The notes under the pieces are model-generated. The model was not told where the DNA came from, ran no database searches, and saw only the letters and a program-made list of their open reading frames with translations. From NCBI GenBank assembly GCA_963691655.1, contig OY829327.1, forward strand, positions 58,726,079 to 58,790,078: DNA of 64,000 nt. Direction: 5' to 3'. A program made the position numbers and the translations under genes. The number at the start of each line of letters is the position of its first letter. The stretch's first letter is position 1. The DNA is from Toxonevra muliebris. Taxonomy: Eukaryota; Arthropoda; Insecta; Diptera; Pallopteridae. This document shows, in pieces, positions 43,661 to 57,164 of the stretch.

Positions 43661-45045
43661 TAAAGAGTAATGGAATAGAAAAGCAATATACTGTACCATA
43701 TACACCGCAACAGAATGGAATGGTGTTGCAGAACGCAAAAATCGTAGTTTGATTGAAATGCGCGATGCATGTTAATACAATCTGGTTTGGAGCAAAAATA
43801 TTGGGCAGAAAGTCTATATACGGCATGATTTTTGCAAAAAAGATTGCCTTCAAAAGCTGTAGCGAAAACACCATTTGAATCATGGTTTTCGAGACCACCA
43901 TCACTAAAGCATATTAGAACATTCGGATGTGAAGCTTTTATATGATAATATAAAGAAGCAATTTCGACACGAATTAGAAGATGTCTCAAAGAAATGTATT
44001 CTTGTTAGATTCTGTGATGAATCAAAAGTGTTGCTAGTAGATAATGGCAACATAATTATTTCAAGAGACGTTAAAAATGGTAGTAAATATTTCACTAGTA
44101 ATAAAGTGATTAGCGAAGATAGCAAATCTGTGTTAACATTAATTTGTTAAACGATTCCAATGCTAAAGAAAATTATGATGTATTGGAACAACAACAATTA
44201 CAGCCTGAAGGTAATATTAATGCAGATTTTGATACTGCTGAAAGTGAAGGAAGTGAAGACGACACCACTTTTGCTTAAAATTTAAGAAGATCATCACGTA
44301 CTAATTCATGCATTCCGCCCAATCGTTATGCATATTTAGTTAGTAAAAAAAAGAAAGGAGCACCTTGTGTGCAAACTAAAATGAAGTATTTATGGATAAA
44401 AACAGTTTGCCAGATGTTGGAATCACAAAATTAATTCAGTTTTAATTAATCTTGGATTCAGAAGGGGTGAAGCAGACAATTGTTTGTATATTAAAGGTAA
44501 AAATGATGAAATTATATATGTGATAATATATGTAGACGATATACTCATGGTAACGAAATACGAAAATTTAGCGAACGAAATTATTGCAGAAATTAGTAAA
44601 CATTTTCAAGTAACAAATATGGATGATTTGAAATTGTATTTTGGCATTGAAATTGAAAAAGAAAATGGAAATTATTTTATACATCAAAAAAGATATTTTG
44701 AAAATTTATTAAATAAATTTAATATGTCAACAGCTAAAGCATCTAAAATTCTTATGGATGTTGGGTATGTTAAAAAATCCTCATCTGATGATGTTCCATT
44801 AGAAAAGCTATTGGTTCACTCTTATATTTATCGAGAAATACTAGACCTGATATTGCAGTGCCTGTGAGATTGAAACGAAGTGAAACGCATATTTAAGTTC
44901 CTTAAAGGAACTTTGCATCTAAGACTTTGTGTTGGTTGGAGAACTAAATCTCATTTGATATGCTGATGCAGATTGGGCTGGAGATATTAATGGACGAAAG
45001 TCAACTAGTGGATATTTATTCTTAGCTACAATTATCACAAAAAAA
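43655..45045 (+). pseudogene. copia-type integrase end, reverse transcriptase and RNase H, broken
   Basis: Continues the copia polyprotein after a gap lacking the integrase core. Pieces in order: FLKSNGIEKQYTVPYTPQQN; after a frameshift NRSLIEM; LKHIRTFGCEAF (about 43905); KKCILVRFCDESKVLLVDNG and IIISRDV (43990-44080); FRRGEADNCLYIKG and the polymerase core IIYVIIYVDDILMV (YVDD catalytic pair, 44520-44560); FGIEIEKENGNYFIHQKRYF; then RNase H ADADWAGDINGRKSTSGYLF (44960-45020). Much of the polymerase fingers is deleted and several stops occur. Same strand as the gag part, so both belong to one element split by later insertions. Confidence 0.88.
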
Positions 45046-45059
45046 GTGAAAAAGTGGCA

Positions 45060-45764
45060 ACGTTGGCAATTAACATTTCTATTATTGTTTTTTTATTTAA
45101 TAATTTAAAATTTCATATCTAAAAATATTTAAATTAAGATCAGAAATATAAAAAGATTCCATCTGGTTACCGCTGGAGCCTAGATATTTTGATAAGTTTT
45201 ATTTATGGTCCGATTTAATTCATATTCAGAATGCTATATAAATTGGGCACAACAAAGTTTGCCATGTCAGCTAGTTTTCTACAAATTTTTACTTGCTTTT
45301 CCGCAAATAATGCAGTAATTCGGTGTCCTTCCAGTTCCTCCTTGATTTCGCTCATAACAGTTTGTACAAGGTCGAGAGTAATGCGGATTTAATCCAAATA
45401 AAAAGGGTCATCAACAAGACGTAAATTTGGCTGATCTACGATGCCATCTTCTGGAGTTGGAAAAATAAAAACTTTTAACGAAATTTGTTGTTTCTTAATT
45501 AATTAATCTTAATTTACTTTAAATATTTTACAAAATCGCTTCTAAGTTTCAATACAAATGTGTTTCGATTATTGTCGCAAAGCTTAACGACACCAAATTG
45601 TTCATCGCAAAGTTAACGACAATTATCTTAAACGGAATGTCAAACTTTGCGACAAATATCGCTAAAAATTTGCTACAGAATCTCAATATCGTTAATATTG
45701 TCGTTAACTTCACTTAGCGATCTGAAAATTGTCGCTAACGAGTTACAGAATTGCACCCCAGAAC
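45060..45764. other. Region between copia and the MITE right half
   Basis: AT-rich; 45580-45745 repeats CGCAAAGTTAACGACAAT / TTGTCGTTAACTT in both orientations, an unnamed palindromic element. No 3' LTR of copia was recognised. Confidence 0.5.
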
Positions 45765-45837
45765 TAAAAAGAAACACGATTACGCTTTTTGACAGCTCGA
45801 GCTATACTTAGAGCTAATACAAAAAAAAAACACCTAT
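45765..45837 (-). mobile_element. MITE family 3, right half of the interrupted copy
   Basis: Reverse-complement match to 20371-20450: AACTAAAAAGAAACACGATT, ACGCTTTTTGACAGCTCGAG and the end AAAACACCTATTG. Same orientation as 37038-37216, so the copia insertion (with its nested load) may separate two halves of one copy. Confidence 0.65.
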
Positions 45838-47737
45838 TGTGTATGGAACATTTAGCAACACTCACAGGGTTGCCTGTTATTAGAATCAAAACGTGATTAA
45901 CTTTGGCTGCGTTCAGATGACTCAACTTTTGAATAAATGTCCATCACTAAGCGACGTGTTCTTCTGAACCTTCTGCTGCCCATTAAGTTTACAGCTCCGT
46001 GTCATTTAAAATCGTCGGCGGAAAGCTAACCAGCAAGAGGATCGAACAAACAGCTGTCAAATTAGCGTTGTCTGAAAAAACTAATAACAAAATCGTGTGA
46101 TTTATTAAGTATTGAGCGAAGGTAGCGTATAAAATGTTCGCTACCATGATGAGTGAGCGATGCAGGAACTGTTCGTTCAGCAGAATTTTACTCAACTGTT
46201 GACCAATAGTTGAGTCTGCTGAATGCGGGTATTAAATTTTTAAATGGTAAACTCCGTTTTTAACAATTGTGTTAAATAACCAATATGGTCCATAAGCTTC
46301 AGATGAATACTTTGCGTTTGCTTGGTGTAAACCCAGAACACAGTGCTTTTGCCAGCGTTATATTTTGTTTAATAAAGTACTATTTGGTTTGTTGATTTAA
46401 GTACTTTTTTAATTCAAGTTCCAATTTAGGCTATGTTCCACTGCAATATACTATCCATCTCGCAAGCACACACATACTAGCGTAGCAAACCAACACTTGT
46501 CACAACTGTTTCGCTTCGAATCGCTGGCAAAAGAGGTCGCGTTGTTGTAACGTTGTCGCTTCGGTTCGAATATGTTTTAGCAGGTGTACGCTCAAAACTG
46601 CAACAAAATGATGTAACAGTAAAGGATATAATATAAACATTCGAATTCGTCGAATTTGTGCAAAACTTTTGGCAATATTGTGGAAAGTTTGGTACGCTGC
46701 TTGTTGGTATCGCCCCCAAATTGCATAACAGCATCATTGTGTGTTTCTACCACAGTGGAACGAAGAGAGAACTACGTGATTATTCCGTCCATGTTCAGCG
46801 TTACCAATAACAACTACAAGTATAATTCACGAGAGTCAGCGAAGTGCGTTAGTGTTCTATTACGGAATGTTTGCAAAACAGTAGTATTTCATTGCAAAAT
46901 CGTATTATATATGAGCAGGAGGTAAATCCGTTGTATTTTGTAAACATGCTCACAATATTTTTTAACGTCGTGTTATATTGAATAATTTGTTCAAATCGAA
47001 ATGTTGTGTAAACTAAGTTTAGATCGAAATTTACACTGCGTTTGTGGTACGATATTTGTAATCCGATTAGTTGCATTCAAATTAGTACTATTTATTTTTG
47101 AGTAAAATGATAATGTAGTGTTTTTCTTTTCAGTTTCTGAAAGAACTGAAAGAGTGAGATAGCTATTGAGTACTATCACTAGCATCCATTGCTAAAGTCA
47201 ACGTCAACGTATACATTAGTTAATTGTCCCACCGGCATATATGGATTTATAATTTTTCTACGCAGCAATCCACACACAGAAATACTCCAAAATCAAAATA
47301 TAAAAGAAATAAAATCAAGTGAATGTCATAATTTCATCGTTGCAAATACCATAAAACAATAAAACTACTGAATTAATTACATCCTCAACTTGACATACCA
47401 TATGCAGCAGAACAAGAAAGTGGAAGAGAGAAGAACGTAAACGTATAACGAAAAAAAGTTTACTACAAGTAGAAAAACAAAAAACGACACTACAGTTAAA
47501 TTAGATTTGACAAACAACGCAACCCATCAGTATTGAATCAATCATATAGTTTAGCTGGCGTTAGATAAGGATAGCTCGACTGCAATTACAAGCTTGAGAG
47601 TGTGTGTGTGCGTGAGCAAGAAAGTTGAATTAGAATAACTGGAGAGAAGGCCCGAATACAACGTCGAGTGACGGGCCACGAGAGCAATCATCGCAACAAA
47701 CGTCGGCGGAGATTCCGCAGTCAAACGTCGAAGGGAT
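45838..47737 (+). promoter_or_regulatory. Upstream region and probable long 5' UTR of the JAZF1-like gene
   Basis: No gene is recognised here. 46440-46670 is less AT-rich with CG-containing words and a palindrome ATTCGAATTCGTCGAAT at about 46641, promoter-like. 47220-47737 is A-rich untranslated-looking sequence with an upstream CA/GT run at 47595-47610. The transcription start cannot be placed. Confidence 0.35.
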
Positions 47738-47837
47738 ATGGCGGTGTTCTTAATAAACATCTGTAAATTTAATGGCTGCGGAATCACATTTCCAAGTTTA
47801 GGAGATTTGATACAACACATTGAGGACACACATATTG
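47738..47837 (+). CDS. JAZF1-like zinc-finger protein, first coding exon (rest not seen)
   Basis: The exon encodes MAVFLINICKFNGCGITFPS then LGDLIQHIEDTHI (33 codons plus one base) and ends at a strong donor, G|GTGAGTTT. The C2H2 finger (CKFNGC ... HIEDTH) and the wording closely follow the N-terminus of JAZF1, a nuclear-receptor/NuA4-associated transcriptional regulator; the fly orthologue I recall is CG12054. Reading on past the donor gives a stop within 90 nt, so splicing is needed. I found no exon matching the middle or the C-terminal zinc fingers up to 64000; they are probably to the right. Family call is strong, gene completeness unknown. Confidence 0.82.
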
Positions 47838-50800
47838 GTGAGTTTATAATTGTTTATCGATATAACAATGACAAAGTGCATCAAAATGTTATTATTGGGG
47901 GCAAAGTGCCTCGTGATTATTGTTAATTAAATTGAAATGAAGTCGGCTGGTATTTGTTTACTTAATTAAGATTGCCATAATAATTGGAGTGCTTACTGCT
48001 TGCAGTGTTGAAAGTGTGATAGTGTGTGCGTGTAAGTGGTGAGTTTGATGACGACGACTTCGACAGGGCTGCATATTAACGTCAGCTGTGTCGTTCGTAT
48101 GTATTCGAAGGTATATTGGGAAAATCAATATAGGGGTGCTCATGTTGGTATGTGCTTATTAGTGGTTTCTCCTTAGGTTTTCCTTAAATCTAATCTTCAT
48201 CTGGGCGGGTCAGTACGTAACAATATATATTTATTGCATTTATGTATATATGTAATACAATAAAAAATTGGTCTAAAATTCCTTGTCAAAAAAAATTTTT
48301 TGCTTCAACATAACTTATAATTTTTGGATTCTCAAAAATTCTTGATACCTATTCATATTTACATAAAATGTAAATATTTAAACATAACCGGTTCACTCTC
48401 ATTGATGCGTTTGCACAACACAGGTTCATCACCAAAAATAGGGAAAAGTCAAAAACAAAAAAGCTGTAATTATTGGATTGATATTATTATCTCGATATTA
48501 TATTATGGTAACCTTTCTTTCCCACGAAGTGTCTACCACATAAATCGGAATTGTGACAGTTTCATTCATTCGAGGTTACAAATTGTGACTGAATCACCCC
48601 AGAATATGTAAATTAATAGTTAATTTTAACCAAAAAACAAAAATTTAATAATGAAAAAGTTTCGGTTCCATAACCGAGTCATTTCCTATAGAATTTTCGA
48701 CGCTGACCCAGGATTACATAACGTCACCCCATGTGGAATGAATAATAATTTATACATTTTTCTCAGTTTAAAATTCAGTTATCAATATCTCAACGAAAAA
48801 TCAGATCGGGAATAATCCGAAACGGTCGAAAATCACTCAGCCATATGCTATTTGTATTGTATTTCTTTCTGGAATTCTGGTTTTCGTTGAAATGGGAATG
48901 AAATGAACTTTTTTATTTATTTATTTATTATTTTTATTACGGCTTTTGAAGCCTAATTCATAATTAAATTACGTCAGTATTTCAAGATACAGTAAATTAA
49001 AAGTGCCTATATAGAAGTTTTTGGCTGTATTAAAATATATGTGGATTTATAAAATGTATTGCAAATTAACAAGTTTTACATTGAAATTCGGATGTGCAAG
49101 CGTTGTTAAACAATCTTTTAATTTTAAGCACATCACAATATTTCATCTTTGGCTACAAATCTTTGTTGGACTGTTTAATTTTTGCCAAATAAAATAAAAT
49201 TAAATATAATGATTTGAATTGCATTGAGTATTACTTTTAATTCGAACTGGCTTTTTGTTAATTTAATAATTTTTGCTAATAAGAAGCAAAACAACCTGTA
49301 AAACAACATTTAACAATAATAAAAACAAAACAATAACAATTTTGTCACCAGTGTGCTTTATAATTAATTTGAGAGAGCTAAAGAGAGAATATATTGCGGA
49401 GAGCATTGATATGATAAAAGCCGGGATCTATTAATCATTAGAACCATGGCGTAGAACTTCTGTGGATTTTTATTACTAAAGAAAATATTGTATTTGTGTT
49501 CGTCTCTTGTGTGGTGTATTTCTCATTTGTGTTTCATGTAGCAGTCAAGCTGCTTTTCTATGCATAAATTCATACATACATATTATAGGTGCATTGTATG
49601 TATGTTTCTACCATATCAGATGTGTTGGCCATGGCATACAATTAAGTATTTACTTGATTGCTGTAAGCAAAATGTAATGAAATTCATCCATGACAAGGGT
49701 TTTTCTGAACAAAAACTTTACGCATCTATTGCAGTACTGTATGTGATAGTGTTGCATGCTAAAGTGACTAATGTTTTATATTTAATAATATATTGGGACT
49801 TCATTTTTTAGGTTTTCGAAATGAGTAACGAATACTACAGACATTGTTCTTTGTTGTTTTCGTTTTATCGATTCACATTGATTTGCGTTCCCATAAAGTA
49901 CAAGGTTCCCATAATAAAGTATAATAAGCCGGTAAACAATCTGTGGTTAACGCTATTTTGGTAGCTTATCACAGAGTCGACGACTGAAAAACCTGAAAAA
50001 GCTTAAGTACCAGAATCTTGAAATTTTAAAGTGAACTACAGAATTTTTCAAATAAATTTCAATATTTTAAAAATTTGTTGATTTTAAAAATATTGTGGTC
50101 TGCATTGAGGAGTGTTTGTTATGAAAATAGAGAAAAACTTGAAAATACTTATACTAAAGTAGCAATACCATAATACTAAGAATACTAAGAGGTCGCTGAT
50201 CACGACTGCGTACTCAGTTGTTCTCCATCACATACAGTTGTCCCACAATATGGGCCAGAAATCGGGAAAATGGGGTCTACAGGGGTTATTAAGAAATTTC
50301 TTTATTTCAACAGATACGAATTTAATGGCTGAAGCAAAGTTGTTAAGCACAAAGAGATAAACAATATAATCTATAAGATTTTCCTCCATCTCCTACCCTT
50401 CCTCTTGAAAATGGGGGTTAAACCCCATTAAACCCTTGAGAAAACAGTATAATAGATACTGTTTTTGGAGAAAATGATCCTTGTTAAAAATTATAAGGGG
50501 TCTTAAAACATTAGAATGACTTACAAGGTACATATTTCCCAGAAATATAAATTATGCTAATGCTTACTCCAAACAAACGTTAAAACTTTCCTCGATGCAT
50601 AAAAGCCTGTTTATTACTGAGGACGAAAACTCGATTATCATGTAGGGTTTGTGAAAATATGTATTGACTTATTTTAATAGTATTCAGGTTCTCACTGGTT
50701 GGTCAAGCTAGTAAATTTGTGGTCTCATATAATAAGTATTTGAGAATTTAGAATACAAAAAAAACCAAAATTTCAAAACTTTAAAGGGCCAGAGATAGCT

Positions 50801-51590
50801 CAAAAATTCTTCTATTAGTTTTTCCAGTAACCTCACAAATCCCCAGGGAGCGGGTTTCAGAGCAACTTTAAAATCGCCCATACAACGAAGGGCCAGTCTA
50901 TTATACATATACATACATCACTACAAACATTAAACAAAAACATCGTTCGATCTCCTAAACTTGGGGGTTTTTTGCGTCTATATTCAGCGTTCTTTTACGT
51001 ACGCCAGTACCTTCTCCAATCCATAACATATACTATAAAATTTTTTCAGCGTTCCTGGTGCTTTTAGAAAGGATTTTTTTTTGCAACCGCTAAAAATTTA
51101 TTTTCTAGGTAAAAAACCGAGCCTAGTGACCTTTAAATTTTAATATTTTTTTGTAAAAATTTCCGCAAAGTTCACTAAAAATTTCACCGATTTTGTTTTG
51201 TCTGCAGTCTATTGTATGTATGTACACATACATATATACATGTATATAAATCAAACAAGATAACGAGCAAAAAAAAATTTTTTTTTTCCCATCCTTGTTA
51301 TAACGAGGTTTTTACTGTGTTAAACGAAAATATGTCGTAAAAAGTGAAATACGTTAGAGCGAGGTCGTGCTATAAATACGTGTTAAGCGAGGTCTACCTG
51401 TAATATATTATGTACGGTTCCAGAGATATACTCAAATGAACATATCAAGCTGTATGTTTTCAAATAGTACCTGATTTTATCGGACTGTTGGCCAAACGTT
51501 AGGATCAGGCCATCATTCGTTATATAAAAAAATATACTTTTTTACAACCAAAGTGTATTGGAAATTAATTGCGTTTAAGCATTTCACATA
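47838..51590 (+). other. Start of presumed JAZF1-like first intron
   Basis: AT-rich DNA without recognised coding sequence or named repeats; 48917-48937 is a (TTTA)n run. Treating it as intron is inference from the unpaired donor at 47838. Confidence 0.45.
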
Positions 51591-51936
51591 GGCCCATCCA
51601 ATGACGAGCTGTGGAGGGGCCTTAGCAACATACAGAAACTTGAAGCGTGCCACATCTCAAATTTACAACGACGCACGTTTTACTGACGAATCTAAATTTA
51701 ATATGTGCGCAGACCATAAGTGTAACAATTAAATGCACGTTACGGTCTGAAATGTTTTTCGGATCATTGAATCGATCCGATTCATAAGATAACAGATATG
51801 ATGAACCGTTTCATCTGCAAAGATATTCTCAAGAATGCTATGTTACCTAATGAGGAAGAAAAGCTGCCGCTAAAGTAGATCTACCAGCAAGATGACGAAG
51901 CCAAGCACACTGTTAAATGTAAGAAAGAGTAGTTTG
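51590..51936 (+). pseudogene. Tc1-type transposase relic
   Basis: Fragments in order with stops and shifts: FTDESKFNMCADH (first-Asp region), then near 51775-51900 DPIHKITDMMNRFICKDILK, NAMLPNEEEKLPLK and YQQDDEAKHTVK, matching the second-Asp block (family form FQQDNDPKHTAK). No Glu block follows because the mariner at 51939 cuts in. Old and heavily damaged. Confidence 0.78.
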
Positions 51937-51938
51937 TA

Positions 51939-53182
51939 TTGGGAGTATGAATGTATAAACTCGTATTTTTTCGTAATTTGGACATTTATTGTGAAAAAGT
52001 GATTATAAATTTATTCTTTAAAGTATTTTCCATCGTTAGCCACAACCTTTTCCCATCTTTCTGGTAGCATACGGATTCCGCGTCGAAAGAACTCCTCATC
52101 TTTTGAGGCTATCCACGAATCGACCCATTTTTTGAGGTCTTCGAAAGAACGGAAGTGCTGTTCAGCCAGGCCATGTGTTATCGATCGAAACAAGTGGTAA
52201 TCAGAAGGAGCAATGTCTGGAGAATACGGAGGGTGGGGTAACATTTCCCATTTCAGCGTTTCCAAGTATGTTTTTACTTGCCCTGCAACATGCGGCCGAG
52301 CATTGTCGTGCTGAAGAATAACTTCGTCGTGTCTATTCTCATATTCTGGCCTCTTATCCTTTAATGCTCGGCTTAAACGCATCAACTGTAGTCGGTAGAG
52401 GTCGCCAGTGATCGTTTCATTCGGTTTCAACAGCGCATATCCCACCAAATACACAGCATGAGCTTGGATCCATGGATGTTCGGCTTTGCCGTTGATGTTG
52501 ATGCATATCCGGGCGGTCCCCATGATTTTTTACGCTTTGGGCTATCGTAACGTATCCACTTTTCATCGCTAATCACAATTCTGTCGTTCAATCAGCAGTT
52601 CACATGTGAAAAATCGTCGTTCGACGTCTCTCGCCTTCAATTTGTACGGCACCCAATTTTCTTGCTTTTGAATCATTCCCAATGCTTTTAATCGTTTAGA
52701 AATGGTTGATTGATCAACTTCTAAAGATTCTGCAAGTTCTTGTTACGTTTGACATGAATCTTCTTCGAGTAATGCCTTCAATTCTTCATCTTCTAACTTT
52801 TTCGGGCCGCCTGAACATTCCCTGTCTTCAACATCAAAATCACCACTTTTGAAACGGACATACCACACCTGACACATTCTAACGTCTATAGCACAGTCAG
52901 GATAAGCTTCAGGGAGCAAACGATGTGCTTCAGTTGCGTTTTTCTTTAAATGGAAGAAACAAATTAAAACTTCCCGCAAATGTTGTTTTGTTGGCACGAA
53001 ATTCGACATTTTCAGCTATAGTAAAACACTTTTGTAAAATTATGAAAACTATTTGACAGATCAATTCTTATAGTATTTTTGGCGCTCTTCGAGATAGAAT
53101 AGCTGTCAATGTCAAAAAAAATGACGCGTGTGATAGATATGAAGTTAGTCACAATTACGAGTTTATACATTCATACTCCCAA
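51939..53182 (-). mobile_element. mariner element, 1244 bp, perfect 27-bp inverted ends
   Basis: Left end TTGGGAGTATGAATGTATAA plus 7 more bases (51939-51965) is repeated without a mismatch, inverted, at 53156-53182; TA flanks at 51937-51938 and 53183-53184. The size is that of a full mariner. It inserted into the older Tc1 relic. Perfect ends mean a fairly recent insertion although the gene is already broken. Confidence 0.95.
52011..53009 (-). pseudogene. mariner transposase (DD34D), frameshifted
   Basis: N-terminus MSNFVPTKQHLREVLICFF with the mariner helix-turn-helix (QVWYVRFKSGDFDVEDRE) is open at 53009-52743 and ends at a TAA two codons before [42 protein letters not shown] follows. A small deletion shifts the frame before [12 protein letters not shown] (first Asp). 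A second deletion lies at WWDMR / LLKPNET. From 52523 the frame is open again through ILQHDNARPHVAG and SPDIAPSDYHLFRS, with 34 residues between the two Asp, to the stop at 52011. All three Asp survive but in different frames. Confidence 0.9.
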
Positions 53183-53184
53183 TA

Positions 53185-56100
53185 CATATGCACAAAATGC
53201 AATGTATCATCTTTTTCAAAATGCTTCTAAGACACCCACTCCAAACAATACTTTTGAGATCACTCAATTTTGCGAACGTTTTTTTTTTACTTTTTTGTCA
53301 AAAATAAATTACAAATTATGTTTTTTACATTGAGTTAACTGCGTACTTACTAAAAATACATGTTAGAACAATTACAAATTTAATGACTTTTTCTGTCCAA
53401 CAATAAATATTTTCGCCAAAATGGAAATAGAAGAACATTTCTGCGGATGTTTTGAGCATGCCCCAAATATGTATAACAGGTCTGAAAAATAATAGATACG
53501 TCACAAAATATTAGAAAGTATAATTTTCCCATTAATATGTATATTCCATACGAGCAACAAAGAAAACTAAATTTAATAAGGAATAGTCATTTTTTAATGT
53601 TAAAAAATAAAACTTATGCTCAAGGTATTGTAGGGGAGTGTCGTCAGGGTTGGAGCATGTTTTAACTTTTGCTCATAACTTCCGTTCCCGAAACCCGAAT
53701 CCCGAAAATGTTGCATATCGTGAAAAAGATCTCACAAATTTCAATGTTTTCGCTGAACATTAAAATATAATTGGATTAATTGTTTAGGAGTTATGGACAT
53801 TTTCAAAAAACAAAAATTGTAGTCAGGGTCGGAACATTGCTGTCAGGGTCGGAGCACTGTAAAAAATCAATAAGAAATGAAGGAATATGATTGAAAATAA
53901 AAATAACATGTGTGTAAATTTTAAAGAAAATTTAATTTTTTTTATACACTATAAAATAACAAGAAAAATAAGCATGGGCGAAAAAAATGTATTTCCAGAG
54001 TCAAAACTTGTCAAACTAGCGTATACGCAAGTTTCAACCAATCGTTTTGAAAATTGGCAGTTACTTTCTTCATAGTATTGCGCACTATATACACCTAAAA
54101 TCGGAATAAAAAAAAAAAAAATGACTGACCTGTAAAAAATTAAATTTTCTATTTTTTTGATAGTATTTAGGTTCATATAGAAGAGAGACATATAATAAAA
54201 GTAAATTCCAACCTCGTTTGATTCCAGATGAAAATTGCGGCTTCCAGAATGTACGCAAAATGCTGAGTCTGATTGTGACTCAATATGGGTTCGCTAATAT
54301 CTTGGGAGTTTTTCAAGGAAATTCTTCAAAAATTTTATAGTATATACTTAAATATATGTATGAAATATTCTCAAAGTTTCAATAAATTATATTCATTTTT
54401 TATACTTATAGTATAAATTGTAATTGTATAATAGTAAAATCATTGAACGCTGTTCCAACCCTATTTCCCCCCTTAAAATGTTTTATAAAGTGTTACACCT
54501 CATTTGTATGCCAATATTTTTTTGGTAACATTACCTAAGTACATATGCTGTACAAATGCTTTACATTCTATATCATTATGGTGGCGAAAATTTGTTTGAA
54601 AGATTATCTTAAAATAATGTACATAAATCAATGAAGTTTTGGGTCATATTCTCTAATATACGGCAGTACAACTGCAAATAGCGCAATTGTGTTTACATAA
54701 CTAAAGTTCATCGCATTATTACTACTTCCTTAAAAAAATAAGTATGTGCTACTTTAAAATTAATTTCTTAAATTGAAATAAAGTTATATTAACTACTTTG
54801 TTAGTTCCATTTGTAGCATATCAATTTTGATTCCCCCCCCCCCCCACCCCACCCCTCCCACTCAAATATTTAGAGAAACTCCCATATTTTCCTTATGTTC
54901 ATTCTTGTGAAATTTGAAATAACGTCCGTCCCAGTGTTCTTTCACCAATTCGAATTGGAAATTGGGCAAATCGATAAAACCTAACTTGGCTGGCTAAATA
55001 ACGAAGAGAAGGTTGAGGGAGTAAACGAGTGATGGAATGGGAAATAATTCGTTGTGGGGGTTGCTCAGCTGACACTCATGTCAAAAATTACTTCTCTGCA
55101 CATTCCGCTCAAACATATGTATGCACCTACATAAATACATTTTGTATTTTATTGTGTATACCTTAGTGATGTGAATTTTGTTGTTGTTTTGCTGATATCG
55201 GTCACACGGGATATTTGAGCCTCTTCATCGCTTTTCACCACCCTACACCATTGACATATCAACTGTATCTACTGGATGATAGCTTTTTGCCTAATCTCTT
55301 GCTTCTGTGTGTGGTTTCATGGCGAATACTTCCTTTGATAAAAATACACATATTTTGTCTAGTAACAGTCAGAACCACGAATGTACCTTTTTCCACTTTG
55401 GATTTAAGACAGCTATCAATCGATATTTCCCAAATCCACTGTTCACCGAGTTTGATATCCCATTTTCAACTTTGTAGTCACAATAATTTTTTTCCCAAGA
55501 GTGCCAATTTATATGTAATTGTACAAATTTTCCTGAATTAATATATTGTTTTCTAAAACAACAATTTTACGCATTCGTGTTTCTGTTAGCTGGTAGATTT
55601 ATATATACTTTGTATGTATATAGTAATGTAGTTAATGTAGTTTTTGTTGTATTAATCGCTACAAAGGTATATATAATGCTCATAGATATTTTTATATCAT
55701 TTTATTTAGGATTGGTAATTCTTTTATATGTTTCGTATACCCACGGAAACGCATTGAAAAATACCTGGTAGAGTATATGTATTATGGATTGGTCCTAGTA
55801 AAAAGATTCTTAGTCGGTTTTCACATTTTATTAAAGGGAATTTATTTTATTTTACATTTTAATTATAAATTAGGTTATAATTCTGGATTTATTTGATATA
55901 TCGGTACCATGTTTTGACCCATTAAATATTTTTATAATCCGCCTTTACCTGCCTTGACATCAACGTTCGCGCATAAAAGTTATACAATTGGAAAGGTACT
56001 GTGCTCTAGATGCATAATATATTTTGTTTTCCTATATGTTGTCGTTAACGTAGGTAAAAACAGGTAGGAAGATACAACCAGAAACTTGCAGAGAGAGCGT

Positions 56101-57150
56101 AAAAGAAAGATTGAGAAAAACATTTTCTCAAAGGGAAAAATGGAAGAAAAAGAACATGAACAAAAAACCCGAAGAAACTATCAAATAAACAGCTGCATTT
56201 TGACCAGAGCTTGAAAATAACTCTTATTTTTAGTAATTTTAATAGTTTAAAATTACTTTTAACTTTTAATTTTAGAAATAAAAGTTATACTATTAACTTT
56301 AAAAATAAATAAATCTAAGTGTCTTTCAAAAATCTTAATTTTAAAAGTCTTTGAAAACTTTTATTTTTAAAAGTGTTTGGAGTCCTACTACTTACATATT
56401 TATTTCTATTTTCTGCTACTACATTTTCTCACTATTTTCTAGTACTTTTTCTATTATTTTCTACAACTATTTTTTAAATACTTTTTTGTTACTTTTTCAT
56501 TTAGTTTTACTACTACTATTTTGCACTACTTTTTCTACTAATTTATTTTACTACTTTTCTAATCACTTTCCCTACTACTTTCTAATACCCCCTCTAAAAT
56601 TGAAAAATTACAAAAAAAAAATTTGAAATTAGTAAAACATTACAAGAAAAGTAAAAGTAATAGAAAATATATATTGTATTGGTTAAAACACTTAATAAAA
56701 TCATTCGAAATAAAATGGCAAACGCGTTCTTGCAAACAATAGGAAACTCCCGTTAATTTCTTTTGATAAGAGCAAACTGATGCAAAAGCATTTTTGCAAG
56801 ATTGCAATATCGATTTTCAACTGAGTTCTTCTGCTACAAGATAACTGTAACTTGGATTTATGTGGCTCAAAATGCCACAAAACCAAGATAAAAACGAGTT
56901 CAGCCAAAAATATGAGAATATGTGTAAAATTCAAAGGTGATAAACTTCCTGCAGACGTCGATGTACACTTCATAATTAAAGTTTACTCTGTCTGTCTGTT
57001 CGGGTGGAATTTTATAATCGATTTGAAACTAACTTCCTGATGAGCTAGAGACTTGAAACTTTAAACATAATTCAGAACTGGATGACAATGCAATATGAAA
57101 TATCTAAAATATATATAAATATAATATAATATAAAATATTAGCTTTTGTT
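53185..57150 (+). other. AT-rich stretch, presumed intron or spacer
   Basis: No gene recognised. GTCAGGGT(T/C)GGA(G/A)CA occurs three times at 53645, 53822 and 53842. A C-rich tract lies at 54833-54860. 56340-56560 is a CTACT/TTTT-rich low-complexity run. Confidence 0.5.
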
Positions 57151-57164
57151 TATTTAGATATGAA

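Noticed and set aside
43429..43752. A 107-codon gene at 43429
   Set aside because: The frame joins a dispersed repeat, a MITE piece and copia integrase; only the last 30 codons derive from a protein.
43509..44125. Minus-strand frames opposite copia
   Set aside because: Antisense shadows of the degraded copia integrase region.
47551..47829. Minus-strand 92-codon frame over the JAZF1-like exon
   Set aside because: Antisense of the zinc-finger exon; its residues are low-complexity Ser/Leu/Thr and show no family.
56351..56626. A 91-codon Phe/Tyr/Leu-rich membrane-like frame
   Set aside because: It is the translation of a CTACTTTTT-type low-complexity run; apparent hydrophobicity comes from T-rich codons.
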